A DNA stretch of 64,000 nucleotides, taken from assembly GCA_024500155.1 (NCBI GenBank), contig CM044877.1, forward strand, positions 65,614,001 to 65,678,000, read 5' to 3'. Position numbers and translations under genes: made by a program. Every line of letters starts with the position of its first letter. The stretch's first letter is position 1. Below are positions 44,166 through 57,217 of this stretch, piece after piece. The DNA comes from Chenopodium formosanum (lineage: Eukaryota > Streptophyta > Magnoliopsida > Caryophyllales > Amaranthaceae). The notes under the pieces are model-generated. The model worked only from the letters and a program-made list of their open reading frames with translations, ran no database searches and had not been told where the DNA came from.

Positions 44166-47100
44166 GAAAACAAGAAAAAGATCGCTTGAAAACGAATAAG
44201 TGCTTGTAAATTCTGAAAATTTCCTTAATATTTTTAGTTGTTGTACTTTTGTGATACTTACTTTCTACCTCATCTATTCATTCACACACAAACTAGTATG
44301 TAAAGTAACTAACTTACTAACCAACTTACACAAACTAGTGTATAAGATAACAACTTTACTAACAAACTTACACAACATAATGTGTAAACTATTAGACTAT
44401 CTAACAAACTCACACTACTATTAGTGTAAGATTCAACTTTGGTAATAAACTTACACATCCTTGTGTGTAAGACAAACTAACTAAATAACAAAATCAGTGT
44501 AAAATTGACCGAAAAAGCACTTAAATGCCAAAATTAAGGGAAAAGCGCGCAATTCTATTGCACTCTACCCCCCTTAAAGAAAACGAGTTACGCCCCCGTA
44601 ACTCCACTTAATTCAACTTTAGAGTTATGTTGTTCTCTTTCTCATTCCATCCTTGGTAAAATCATAATACTTCTCTATATTCATTCCTTGTTGCAAGTAC
44701 CAAAATAAACAATTCCCATCTATACCATCTTTTACCAATCCTCTAGTAAAAGAATGCAGAACTTTGCTATTCAAAACCTTGATTTTGTCTAGCTTTCTTT
44801 TGATCATATTGGTTTCACTCAGTGGTTTCCTTTGCAACTCGTACCTTTAGTCAACGTTCTTTCACAATGACTTATGAAGAATATCTTATACCTCACCAAG
44901 GTCCAATAATATGCCAAGTTATTCGCTACTTTACTAATTCTATGCAAATTCATATATTCCATATACTTTGGTTTATCCCCTTTATTCTTTCCAAACTAAA
45001 TCCTTTGTTTTATGGGTTACACTTTCAATAACACTTGTCCTTGTCCCCTATTTAACTTGCACCACTTAATTCCATTCATGAATACTTTTCTTGCTAAATT
45101 ATAACTTTTCTCGTTTGGAGTTCTAAAATGATCTTCTCACTAATGTTCCACGACATAGCGAGCTTTCATGGTTCTTCAATACCAACTTCAAAATGTTGCC
45201 ACGCCAATGCTGGTTGTATGATGGTTTTGCGTTTGTTTTCACTCCAATGTTATCTTTACATCTTTTTTGGAATTGAATACACAGGTTCTCTGCATGACCT
45301 CCAATGTTAAATATTCCCTTTTGTTTGTCCATTTATTACTTGGTGGTTGTAGTAATCTTCCTCAATGTATCACCAAAGTTCTCCAATATACCTCCCAGGA
45401 TTTTGAAATAAACTAGGAATCTCTATCTAACATGATATCCTTAGGAACTCCTTGTAGTCTCATAACAAATCGATGTAAGCCTTCGCAAGTTGCTCCATCC
45501 TCCAAGTTTCCTTCATCGGTTTTCAAACACATCATGGACTTAGACAATCTATCCACCACTATTCAAATGAATCAATCACTCTAAACCATGAATACACCTT
45601 TATCGAATCCCTTTACAACTTGTCCTTGCATTTCACTTTCCGTCCATTATGTTTCACTTCAACTTCTTACTCTTAAATGTATATTCAAGCTTTTATCTGC
45701 ATGATCAATAAAATAGCATATCCTCCTACGAATTTGACCCAAATTCACATTCTCTTCTTGATTTTCCTGCATTTCCTCGAATATTGTTGGTCTCAAACTC
45801 TAGTTATCCCAACATTTTCTTTACTTTCTTTTCCAACACTTTTGAGGGGGTTAATTTCCTTCTTCCTATTTACTTTCTATCAATCCACCACATTACCTCC
45901 CCTTTCAATAATATTGAATGCCTCACCCATATTTCTTTATCAACTCCAATCATTTCTTTGCAACATATTTAAATCCTTGTGTATGAGAGTCTATCTCAAA
46001 CTTTAAACTTCATTCAAATAATCATGTTTCCATACAAAATTTATTCCACACTCATTATTCCTTGAAGTTTCAATTATCCCTTAATGCATTCACTTGTCAA
46101 TAATCCTTGAAATTCCATCAAAAACCTTCTACGCTATTGCCCAACTTGATATCCTCAAACAAAAACGAGTTTTAGACATAGTCCGTAATTCGCCGCTTCT
46201 ATCCTTGCTACACCACTAATGACCTCTATACTTTATCACAAGGTCTCCCAAAATGATCCCTCTTTCAATAACAACTCTCTTAGAAAACCTTGCGTGCATT
46301 CGCTTGTCTCTCTATATTAATATCTTTATCACAAGTGATCCATCGTCTTTTTCCTTTACATATTGGAAATTTACCAATTGTCTTCCATGAAAATACCTGA
46401 TTCCTTAAGTTCATAGAAAGTATAGGTGATTCATCAATCCAAAAGGTTAAAACAAAAGCTCAAACCATAAAAATCTTGCCATAAATGCAAATTCCGAAAT
46501 GTCCTCTTTCGAATATTCTTACTTAATATTAGTTCCTATCCTCAACTCTAACCTCAAAATTATATTTGTTCCTTTCATTTGATCAAACAAATCGTCTCTT
46601 TTAATCAAAAGATCATTATTCTTCCTTGTCACCTTAATTAATCTTCCTAAGCCACCCTGCAAACACACATTTTCATCTCTTCACTTAACAAATTCATGCG
46701 CTCCTCAAGGCAATAAAACTTTATTTCAATGACTTACCACAGTATTCTTTAACTCCTTTAAACAATGCAACATTAATCCTTTCTTCACACACAAAAACGT
46801 CCTTATATTACTCCCAAAGTTTCCCCAACCCCTATTTTTCTTTGCTTACATTTCTCTTGCTTTCAAATTCCCTCTAATCAACCCATAATCTTTCTTCTAG
46901 CATTTTGAATAAATCTCGTGACTCATAAATAATCTCAACTTCAATCACTGCATAACCAATCCTCACTTAAATCATATTAACACATCCCAATCAAATTCAT
47001 AAATCCTGTCATAAACTCTTCTCCTTAATGACATTTTCATATTATAGTTCAATTTCAATACCTTTAAGTATATTATTTCTTCATGTTTTTAACTTCCTTA

Positions 47101-49580
47101 ACTTCCAAGAGTTACTTAAGCCACCTTCCTACTTTTTCTTATTCTTAAAATATGATTAAAGCTCCTTTAATCATCTTATTGATCTTTCGCCTACCTTCAT
47201 TCTTGTTTTAATCCCTTATCTTCATCCTTAGTCTCACCTTTCTTTCAGCGAATATATGAACTGTTCACTCTTTATATAATCCAGTCAAACTCCTAAACAC
47301 ATTATATGTTGACAATTATCATTGGAACTCATAGTTCACCAACCTTCAACTCGTTCCTTGAGCTTTTAAGCAATATCATTCCCTTGAAAACTTCGATGTC
47401 TTAACGACTTGGAGTCCTACTCCAAAGCAAACAATCTTTTCATTTCCACCTAAATTTCACTATAATTCCTTCTGTCTACCTAGAAGTTCGGTAAAACTTA
47501 TTTCGAGTTTGCTATCTCAAATGTCCCTCAAATAAGATTGGCTGTATTCACAACCTGATCATTCCCATTGACATAGTAAAATCAACTTTCTCCAGTACTT
47601 ATCATACAAACTTTCATGCACTCTCCAATTCTCAAGACACATTTTGCCTTTAAACAACTTGCATAGCTCTTTAACTCAACCCTCAAAACTTTGGCAATTG
47701 ATCCCCTTTGGTGTTTAGGTGGTTTTCACTCTTTAACACTATACCTTTATCCATTTTAGGATTATTAGTGGTTATACCATCCTTGACAATCTATCAAGTT
47801 TGCCTTACTACCTTGTTCAAATCATTTCCATTACAGGAATTGTTTCTTGTCACCATACTTTCTTGATGATAAAATCGGTTGTTATATAGGTTGGGATGAC
47901 ACACCTAGATTTCTCTTATTCTAATTAACTAACACCAATCAATAAACTCAATCAAGAAACAATTATTATTTAATTCGAACTAAGGTTTGAGGCAACATTT
48001 TTTTTCCTCATTCCCAATAATTCAAGTGCATAAAATCATGGTTGATAAACAACCATAGTTCATGAAATCAAACAAACAATCGAAAATAAAAATATCCCCA
48101 TGAAATGCTACCCCAAAAAGGAGAGACAAAAATTAGTAGCTCTTGGAAAAACAATAGAAATCATGAGGTTGTTGAACAACTCTAAAAGAGTAGGTGAATA
48201 AATTCAAGAACTCTCTCCAAAATGATAGCATTGCTAGGACTCTTTGAAGTAAGATAATTATCCTCATATCTCAAGGTTAAAGAATAAATACTTTAACTTT
48301 AGATGATATGTCTCAATATTCTCAAGGTTGAACTTGTGACAATGTGCTCAAGGTTCGACATAACAAAAGTCCCCAATGTTCCAAAAAATCTTTTATAAGT
48401 CATATATTAATATATACTCAGTTCTCCATCCCAAAATAAATAACTTTAATCATAAGAAATGGTAAGTCATTAAGCTTACAATGTTAAACTCCAATTGCTA
48501 CGAATTGGGTATCCCTCAGCTCATATAATAACTTCCATCATCACTCATCTCTAATCAATTTCCTATGCTCACCTATCTTGGGCTCTTGTTCAATTTCAAT
48601 TCATACTCAACTCGTTCAAAACATATTCCTCATATGGGTTTAGAATCACAATTTCTCCCAATTACAAGTTCTTTAATCATTGGTATCAATCTCTAATTTC
48701 TCATACCTTTGTGCCTTGATACACAGCTAAAACCCAAGCACTCATTCTTAATAATTAGACAAGGTGTCACAACAACAACTATCCCAAAACACAACACTCA
48801 CGCCCAAGTGATGATGTTCATCCTAATATTCCTTCTAAAATACATCTCAAATAAGAACATTAAAACGAACAATCCTAACATAAGCAATTGAACTCTCAAA
48901 ATCCTTAACATTCCTCAAAATTCTCATCATGGAAACTCACAAGGTTTGGGTTTAGGGATCCTACAAGAAATCAACTTAACTACTAATAGAAAACCCTTCC
49001 CATAACAATATAATACAGTTCTTGCGGAAAATTAAGTTCGGTGTTCAATCATATAATCTTGATAACTCACATATAATAATTCACATATTGCATGCTTTAA
49101 TTAATAAACATTTAGTCATATAACATGCTTGAACACCTCATATAAAAATATGCACATAGGGAAGAAATTAAATTCTAGCCTATATGCCCTTCTTCTCCTA
49201 CCCAAGCTCACCAACATGCTAATAAAAGCTTTTAACACATATTTCTTACCTCAATCCTTGCTTTCCTGCAAAATGAACAAGCTAAAAATATTTTTGACTT
49301 TTCTTTTCAAAATAAAATTTGCAAATAAGCTTCGAAAAAGGGCCAAAATATTCAGCCATTACAAAAAAAAATTCGGACATACTATAAAAAAAATTTCGGA
49401 TGTCCAAACTAAAAATTTCGGACCTCATAAAAAAAATATAATAAAAAGTTTGGTCCTCTTAAAATGAAAATAAAATAAAATAACTCGATTTTAAAACTAC
49501 TTAATTAAATAATCACTTGGCCAAGTTTTACAACAAAACACTTTAAAATACGTTTTTGAGTTTAGTGGTAATAAAAATCT
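44166..49580 (-). pseudogene. Heavily eroded interior, gypsy integrase traces at about 45,150-45,570
   Basis: No long reading frame. Minus-strand pieces of an integrase core can be read: VVDRLSKS (about 45,545, catalytic Asp region) and LQGVPKDIMLDRDS (about 45,400-45,465, second Asp). A possible trace of the following segment lies near 45,150-45,200. The rest is AT-rich with stops in all frames, and gag, protease and RT were not recognised. Confidence 0.6.
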
Positions 49581-49605
49581 CAACCAAAGCTCCCAGATAC
49601 CACTT
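49581..49605 (-). promoter_or_regulatory. Primer binding site, iMet-like, degenerate
   Basis: Minus strand beside the 5' LTR reads TGGTATCTGGGAGCTTTGG; the canonical iMet complement starts TGGTATCAGAGC. Confidence 0.6.
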
Positions 49606-52354
49606 TGTAACACCCTAGAAATTCCTTTCCTTTAAATACCCATATTACTCTTTTAAAATACGATTTAGGAATATCTAAGACATTACCGCCACCGTGAAAA
49701 CGGCTAAGGCAATTATCAAAGATACACAGCGGAAGACTTAAAATTAAAAAAAAACCGTTCGAAACAAGTCAACTTAAAGACAACCAAACGTAAGTAAAGT
49801 TTAAAACCAAAACAAACGAAGTCAAATAAAATCAAACTACAACTTGAAACCATTAAAGGCCCTTATTCAAAACCGTTCCAAAACCAAACCTTTGCGTTAG
49901 TCCACACAAAATGTATCATAAATAAATAAATCATAAAACACATCGTAAACTAGCATGATTCACTCTTCACTCATGCCCCGTCATGAATATGCTTCAACCT
50001 GAACAATTTATCTCTACTTGTCCCCACTACTCTCCATAAAAAATGGGTCATCATAGGGCCAAGATAAAGATATGGCCAAACACACAAACACACACAATCA
50101 GCAAAGCTGAGTACATAAGCGTAATTAAACACACTAACATGCTTTCACCTATCAACACACACTTACCTCAATGCACCTGTTTTCAAGCACACACAACAAT
50201 CAACAAGACACTTTAACTAGACACTAAATAATTCATTTAGCGATGATTACACATCGAACGGGTTTCAAACTCTACCTCCCCCAATAAATTGAGATTAACT
50301 GACACGGGAGCTAATCGTGCCAGCGACAAAACCACACATGGGTGGCGGAATTCCAGCGCATAATAATAATAAAAAGGAATTTACAGCGTCCTGTACTCCA
50401 TTATAAGTTATGATCAAATATAAAGTCACATAACTCCCCCCATATGTTCATACTCAGGGTATATACGTTCCAAGAGTTTTGGTGCGTAATCTCTTTCACT
50501 TTACGTTATTTACATATTATTAGACTTGGTGATGACTCTCAAAGCATAACAATTCAATCATCAATAATTATTCAATCAACAAACATACCAATTTAATTCT
50601 TGAATATTTAGTGACCACATAATATTTAATGTTGAACCCTTTTTAATTCTACCTCAGTGTCAAAGACACCTTAAACGCATAAAGCGCCAAAAATCCTATC
50701 ACTCGGTGTTAAAAACACCTTAAGTGCACAAAGGCACCAACATACAATTTATTCCTCGTGTACATAGACACTTATATAGCTCTTTCCTCATGCTTAAAGC
50801 ATCAATAAAAATTAAATGAACCATAATAAAATTCCTTTCCAATATTCCAAGCCAAATAAAACGTGTAGTTTAATTAAACATGCACTCTAACATGCCATAA
50901 TTAAAAGTGTAGTCCATATAATCATGCTAAAATATCATTTTCCAATCCATAAATCATCACAAATAATTCATGCTTCACAATTCAATCACCAACACCAATA
51001 ATTCACAATTCAATTCATAAACCTTAGCATGATACTACTTGTAATTGATTGAAATCAAGCCTAGCATGATTGTACATCATCAAAATATGCTAAGTACGCG
51101 AACGTACCTCAATAAAGCCCTTAAAGTGGCTGAAAACACTACAACAATTCCCGAATCAAGTCTCCTACATAAAGGGACAATAATACTAAATTAATTACCC
51201 TTGTATACACAATTTTCAGCAACTTAAACTCACTTTAGACCATTTAAAATAATCTGAAAATTATTTAAAAACCCCTAATTAAACTCCTTTTTAATAGGTA
51301 ATCACATCCTTTTATTAAAATCACAATTATACTACTTTAAATAAAATTCCACCATTTTAAACTAATAAAATACCCCTTTAAAACTTCATCAAAGTACATC
51401 TTTATACTTAAATTATCCATAGAAACATTAAATTATCTCTTACCCTTTAAACTCAAGGATAAAATTTAAAGCAATAAAAAAAAACTTCGTTAAAAACCAA
51501 AAACTGCCCGAAAATCATATTTAGAGGCTGAATTTGGCCACGAGAGGGTGGTGCTCACTACCAAAATAGTGAGTTTTTCTTAAAACGTTGTTTCCACATG
51601 GAAAACACTACTTTTTTTTTTTTTTATCAAAATCGGATGAGTTTAGAACCTGTTGGGATTAAAACAGGATTAATATTAACGAACGGAAATCTAAAAATTA
51701 AAACACGAATTTATGTGTTGAAAATAATCTGGAATTAAGTTAAACTAATCAGTAGTTATAATCACCAAAATTTCAAAACATCATTACTATAAAAGCCCTA
51801 AAATCAATTGTTCATAAAAACCCTAAAATCATGATTTTCAATAATTAAAAACCCTAGGTTATAAAATTTACAAAATCTAAAAATTATAAAGTTTAATCAT
51901 CAAAAATACAATTTGATACTAATTAAATTAATTTCAAACAATAAAATCAAAACCCATAAATTAATAATTATAATTACACAAATTAATAAAACAAAGGAGA
52001 AAGAAAATAAGACTAATTTTTTTGTGTGGGAAATTTTTGGGGACTCATGGGGTATTTATAGAGTAGAGAGTGTAGGGTTAAATTGGGCTTATAAAAATGT
52101 GGGCTTAAGTTATGGGATAGGGCTTAAGTTATGGGTTTTGGAATGGGTTATTCCAATAAGAATATGTAGGAATAGTTTACATTGCCCAATAATTAATAAA
52201 CGTTTGGCCCAAAATATATTTTACTTATAAAACCTTATATTTAAAATATTTTAACCCTTTAAAAAAATTTAATTAAAATACTTGAGCCCTTAACAATACA
52301 TTTTATTAATACTTAAATGCTTTATAAAAATACATAAAAATACGGGGTATTATA
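49606..52354 (-). repeat. 5' LTR (right copy) of the 41.4-52.4 kb element
   Basis: Starts TGTAACACCC like the left copy. It ends GGGGTATTATA where the left copy ends GTATTACA, so the terminal CA has mutated to TA and a short AAAATAC segment is duplicated. Confidence 0.92.
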
Positions 52355-52604
52355 CTCCAAATCAAGCCCACAACCCACAAAAACCAAACTCTCATGCACA
52401 CATTTTGTCGAACACTTGGCGTGCATCCACCTTACCTTAATAACCCTCCACATATCACTACTACACATCACAACTGCAACAACTATTTTCAATCACCAAC
52501 ACTCCACCAACAATGCTTCATCTTTATTGCGATGTAGCGTCAACGACAACTACAACTCAAGCCATTGTTCGACCCAAAACAGAGCAGCCCAAGCAGAGTG
52601 TAGA
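52355..52604. other. Target duplication CTCCA then C-rich sequence, no gene
   Basis: CTCCA at 52,355-52,359 is the second duplication copy. The rest continues the C-rich sequence seen before 41,400. Confidence 0.6.
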
Positions 52605-53762
52605 TGCAAGTAATACTCAAGAGGGGGGGTGAATGGAGTATTTTAAGCAATGTTAAATTTTTCGACCTGTTTTGAGAGAACAGTAAGAGCATTGTTCTGG
52701 TGCACAACGGAAATTAAAGAACACAGGAAATTTAACGAGGTTCGACTTCTAATAAGTCTACGTCCTCCACTCACTCTAACCAATCTTATTAATCATCTCA
52801 GAAGAATAAAATAGGTTACACCCAATTAATCAACACACCTCTGTATCGATTAATTCCCTAACTGTCAACTATGACAGTTCAGTCAAGTGTCTCCCAGAAA
52901 CACTTCCCCAACCACTTACCAGATGTAAGTAGTTCAATTACAACGATTTCTCCTCTTAGAAAATCAGCCTCACAGAATGCTAGAATGAGAGAGATTAAGA
53001 ACTAATTACAATTTAGGGTTTTGGGATTTCTTTGAGTATAGATGGGCAAGAAGCTTTTCAAATTTCTCAATATTTTCAGTTAAAGCTCTCAATTATCTCG
53101 TATGCTCAGCAGCCTTTAAATAGGCCTTGGGGTGTTGGTCAAGAAATTCATCTTTGATAATATATCTTCGTTTAATTAGCAAAGCTTATTTCGGAAAATA
53201 TATTATCCTTGATTTTATTTGATTTCAAAGGATAAATCCTTAATCAAATAAAATCAGTAGAGATAATATTTCTGACTTGCCCCTATTAAAAGATGTTGAG
53301 TGATACGATCATGCAATCAATATTTTTCAAAACAATTTTCTCAGAAATATACTTTCCAAAAATAACATGTTAAGATTGCATGGATGTAGACACTGTAAGC
53401 TGGTTCCAAACTGTTCCCATCTTATAGTGCTACTGAGTTGTGTATATTAAGGAATCTGGTCTCAGACTATTTCCTTAATATCCACAACTCTATTTGCTTC
53501 GATTGCCACTTCCCACTTATACTCTTATATCACCAAAAACCTTAACTACATTACATAAAGACCTAAATTACAAAACATGACAGTCTTCATGTAATCTTCA
53601 AGACTTCAATCTTCTTCACTTGAATTAGATTAGTCTTGATTCTTGATCCATTTGATGCAACCTGATGTTTAAGAGAAACATAGGACAAAAAAACATAATA
53701 ATATCATCATGAATCGAAAGTTAGTTTGTCATCATTCAAAACATCAACAGAGGAACTCAACA
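52605..53762 (-). repeat. 3' LTR of a Sirevirus-type copia element
   Basis: The right border is TGTTGAGTTCCTCTG on the minus strand, directly after a polypurine tract. The left border is placed at TGCAAGTAATACTC by the TG/CA rule and is less sure. The text AGAGGGGGGGTGAATGG near the left end is typical of Sirevirus-type copia LTRs. Confidence 0.75.
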
Positions 53763-53790
53763 ATTTCCCCCTTTTTGATGATGCAAACTC
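53763..53790 (-). promoter_or_regulatory. Sirevirus polypurine tract
   Basis: Minus strand reads CATCATCAAAAAGGGGGAAAT immediately before the LTR, the well-known Sirevirus signature. Confidence 0.85.
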
Positions 53791-54038
53791 AAGAAATTCT
53801 CCCTGAGAATAATATCCATAAATGAGAAACTTCAAGCAGAATTCTTTGAGATAAGAATTCAATAGAATTGAACCTGTATAGTACCTGTAATTAAGCATCA
53901 TTCTATGAATTTTAAAATCATAGTCAACTGACATTATAAGATTTGAAAAACTCTAAGTATCAAAGGAAACAATACTAAACCAAACTCAGAGCTCATAATC
54001 GAAAACTTAAGCAAGTACTTATACAGACACAACAAGAT

Positions 54039-54270
54039 GGGTGATAGGAGCACATGATTTGAATTCAACAACACCTGGGCATTTAGAGCTTGGGCACCTC
54101 AAACAAAGTGTGAACCTTGGTTCTTGCTGCAAGTACTTACAGAACAGAGTTTCTATTTGTGAGCTAAGGGCAATAAGAGGGGTGATAGGAGTACATGCTT
54201 TGAATCCATCAACTCCTGGGCCTTGAAAGCTTGGGCACCTCTCACAAGGTATGAACCTTGTTCTTGTGCA
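54039..54270. repeat. Two copies of a segment of roughly 140 bp
   Basis: GTGATAGGAG(C/T)ACATG, CCTGGGC and GCTTGGGCACCTC recur in the same order at about 54,040-54,120 and 54,182-54,260. It lies between the env-like ORF and the LTR. Confidence 0.75.
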
Positions 54271-54619
54271 AAAAGCCACAAACAGAACTTTTATTCTTCT
54301 TTCCCTATTTGGCATCATAAAAAATTCAACCAAGCAAGCAACAAATACTAGAATTAAATCACACAAACCAGTAGTGAACTACTAATTAAGCATAATTAAA
54401 TTACTAATAAGTAGCTTAACATCATTCTAGGGATGCTGAGACTACCAATTGTTCCTGCATATCACATCCAAAAGCTAAAGTCTTAAATAGTTAGTTAATA
54501 CAGACTAGTAGCAAACAAAATTATAGAAAAAAGAGTATTGTCTTTGTAATTTGGGAGGGGGGAAACCAGATTAAGGATTCAAAAAATTCAGCAGTTATAA
54601 GAGAGATGGGAAGAAGATC

Positions 54620-56331
54620 CTAAAATTTGTCAGAGTCATTATCAGTTCCATCATCATTATCTTCATCTCCATCTGACTCTTCAGCATTTTCTAGATCATC
54701 TTCATGGTCAGGCTCATCCACAGGATCCTCCTGTTCCTTGTTCCTTTCTTCAGAATTACCCTCATTAATTCTCTTTGTATCAAAAGATTCTGAAGACGAC
54801 TCTTTCTCATCAGGGACCCTTTGAAGCTTTGTCTCTGCCTTATTAAGCCTGCCCTCAACTCTCTTGTGTGAATCCTGAAGAGCACCACACAACGCAGTAA
54901 CACTTCTCACCATTTCCCTAATCATATCATTTTATTCTTTCACTAAAGCATAAGTAGCTTCTACTGTTTTGTTGCTGGTCTCACCTTTTCACACTCATCC
55001 TTCCCTGTGCCCTAGGAAACACAATCTTGGAGGATATAGAATGAAATATCCTCATGATTGGTTCCTTCAACTGACCAATCAGATAACCCTGTTTTTCATC
55101 AGTAGGACCAGTAAACAGCCTGGTCTGAATAGCATCCACAGAAACACCTCTAATACTAGGCCAACTATCCTTGGAATAGACATTGAGTCCTTCCCTAGGA
55201 ACACCCAGTATTTTAGCCAACTCTGATTCAATTAAAACAAACTCAACACCACCAACAAGAGACTTAACATAACCATCAGCCTTAGTCTCTAAATATGCAT
55301 AAAAACTTTCAACCAACGACTCAAAAACATCCAACCTTTTCTGAAACAACACAGTCTACTTTTGAAACACTAAAGCATCCCTTAACTCATGCAGAAAATC
55401 TTGATTCAACCAAGTAGAAGTGCAAGCAAAACCATACCGAACAGGCCTATCACTTAAATTAGAGAAAGGTTCCCTAATAGTAGCAATAGTTTTATCTTTC
55501 TTTGCTTTGACAACACTGGGAGATGTAGTCTCACTTTGCTTTCTTTTCTTGCCTTTAGCAGCAGGCTGGTCTGATTCTGTTTCCCCAGCATCCTTCTGGA
55601 CAACAGTTCTAAAACCCATTTTGGCAACATGTTTCACCCTTTTCCCCTTGTCTTCCTCCTTCTTTTCTTCCTTCTCTTCTTCCTTCTTTTCTTCCTTCTT
55701 TTCCTTCTACTTTTCACTTTCTTTTTCAACTTTCTCTCGCTCCAGCCCCAGTGATTTTCAGAATTTCAGAGGAAGATTTAGGTTTTGGGGTAGTGGATTT
55801 TGTGGATTTTTGTGGCATAGGAATAAACTTCACCACTTCTTCAACAACTAACCTTCTCAAGATCGATTTTGATACTGGCTTGAACCCTTTTCTTAGGTTT
55901 AGCCTTCTCTTTTCTAGGTGGTATAGAAAGATCCTCTCTTGTGGGAACATGAAGTGGATCTTCTTCAACATCCTTCTCTCCTGAAACCTCCTTTTCTTCA
56001 TCAGTTTCTTCGTTCTGGTCTGAGACTGTTTTAGACGAAGATTTCTCCTTTTCAGAGGGCTCGGGTGATTAGTTGAGGGAGTTTTATCTTTGGATGATGA
56101 GGTAGGGTTTTTGGGTGATGAAGTGGGTGATTTTTGTGTTTTTGAAGTGGATTTGGATTTTGAAATTTTCCGGATTAAGAGTTCTTCTTCTTCTTCCTCC
56201 AATTCCTCTTCCTCTTGTTCAACCAATTGAACAACAACATCATCATCTTTCTTCTTTTTCTTTGATACAACTTTTGGAGTTTTAGTGATATCTTCCTTTT
56301 GCACCAACCTTGAACTTCTTCTCTTTGACAT
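54620..56331 (-). pseudogene. Env-like ORF of the Sirevirus element, broken
   Basis: Read leftward: ATG at 56,331 with SKRRSSRLVQ, then a long Lys/Glu/Ser-rich segment to about 55,726, where the frame shifts. A domain follows (55,637-54,981) with LVESFYAYL and ELAKILGVPREGL, resembling the 'putative plant transposon protein' domain found downstream of pol in Sireviruses. It ends in an acidic tail at 54,620. Interruptions are the frameshift and TAG at about 55,700-55,730, a TAG after ALVFQK (55,356) and a frameshift plus TAA near 54,930-54,980. No signal peptide or membrane segment was seen. The position between pol and 3' LTR fits the env-like gene of this genus; its function is unknown. Confidence 0.7.
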
Positions 56332-57217
56332 GATTTGATGATGGAACTAAATTAACTTTGAGGAGCAAAACTAAGAAAAGAGCAAACTTTTTGTATGCTT
56401 CGTGTTTGAGAAGAAAAGAGAGAAAGTCAGAGTATAAGAGAGCGTAAAATAAAATATGAAGGGAAATTAACTAAAGAAGTGAAAAAGATAGAATTTAAGG
56501 GAAGAGATCAAAAGATTTAGCAACGATTATTTAGGAAACTAATCAGTTTAAAAGAGGAAAAAATATAACCGTTCAAAGATAATGATCAATTGCCATAATT
56601 ACAACTGACACACGGAGTAACTTCCCATCTTCTAGAAATAACTTCCAAATTTAAATTTTGAAAATTATTAAAATATTCAAGGAATAACCGCCATAAGGAT
56701 CTGGTTTCACTTTGGTCTGGTACTGTTCTGTAGTACCTACTTCAGAAAGACTTTAACTAGTGTCAATTTTAGGGCAACAATCAATAACCTCAGCAACACA
56801 TCAGAACTTTGTGAGTTCTTTAAGCAAGCACAAACATTAAAAGACTATTACACACAGTATTTACACTATACAAGGCTAAATTATTTAGCTAGAGACAAGC
56901 CAAGTTCTTAGAGCTTATTGTCTAATTTTGACCATTCCCAACATGGTACAAAGATTAATGAACACTTCTTTGTTCAAGGGTTTTGTAAAAATGTCAGCCA
57001 ACTGATCTTCTGACCTGCAAAACTCTAATTCAACATTACCCTTTTCAACATTATCTCTTAGAAAATGATGCCTAATCTCAATATGCTAGGTTTTTGAGTG
57101 TTAGACAAGATTTTTTGAAATATTAATAGCACTTGTATTGTCACAAAGGATGGGAACACTTCCAAAACGGACTCCAAAATCCTTTAATTATGTCTTTATC
57201 CACAGAAGTTGGGCACA
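56332..57217 (-). other. Spacer between copia pol and env-like ORF
   Basis: AT-rich. The rightmost part (about 57,000-57,217) still carries the degraded C-terminal end of RNase H. No other gene seen. Confidence 0.5.

Larger units (their letters stand above)
41406..52354 (-). mobile_element. Ty3/gypsy retrotransposon with 2.7-kb LTRs and eroded interior
   Basis: Two direct repeats (41,406-44,121 and 49,606-52,354) with TG ends and CTCCA duplication. On the minus strand the right copy is the 5' LTR. Next to it the reading AAGTGGTATCTGGGAGCT is a near match to the tRNA-iMet primer site. Next to the left copy the polypurine tract AAGGGGGGTAGAC precedes TGTAATAC. These boundaries resemble plant chromovirus-type (Del/Tekay-like) elements; the clade is inference. 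Confidence 0.88.

Noticed and set aside
45677..46006. Plus-strand Leu/Phe-rich frame resembling a membrane protein
   Set aside because: Lies antisense within the eroded gypsy interior; pyrimidine-rich composition explains the hydrophobic reading.
55420..55851. Plus-strand Ser/Phe-rich frame
   Set aside because: Antisense shadow of the Lys/Glu-rich env-like ORF.
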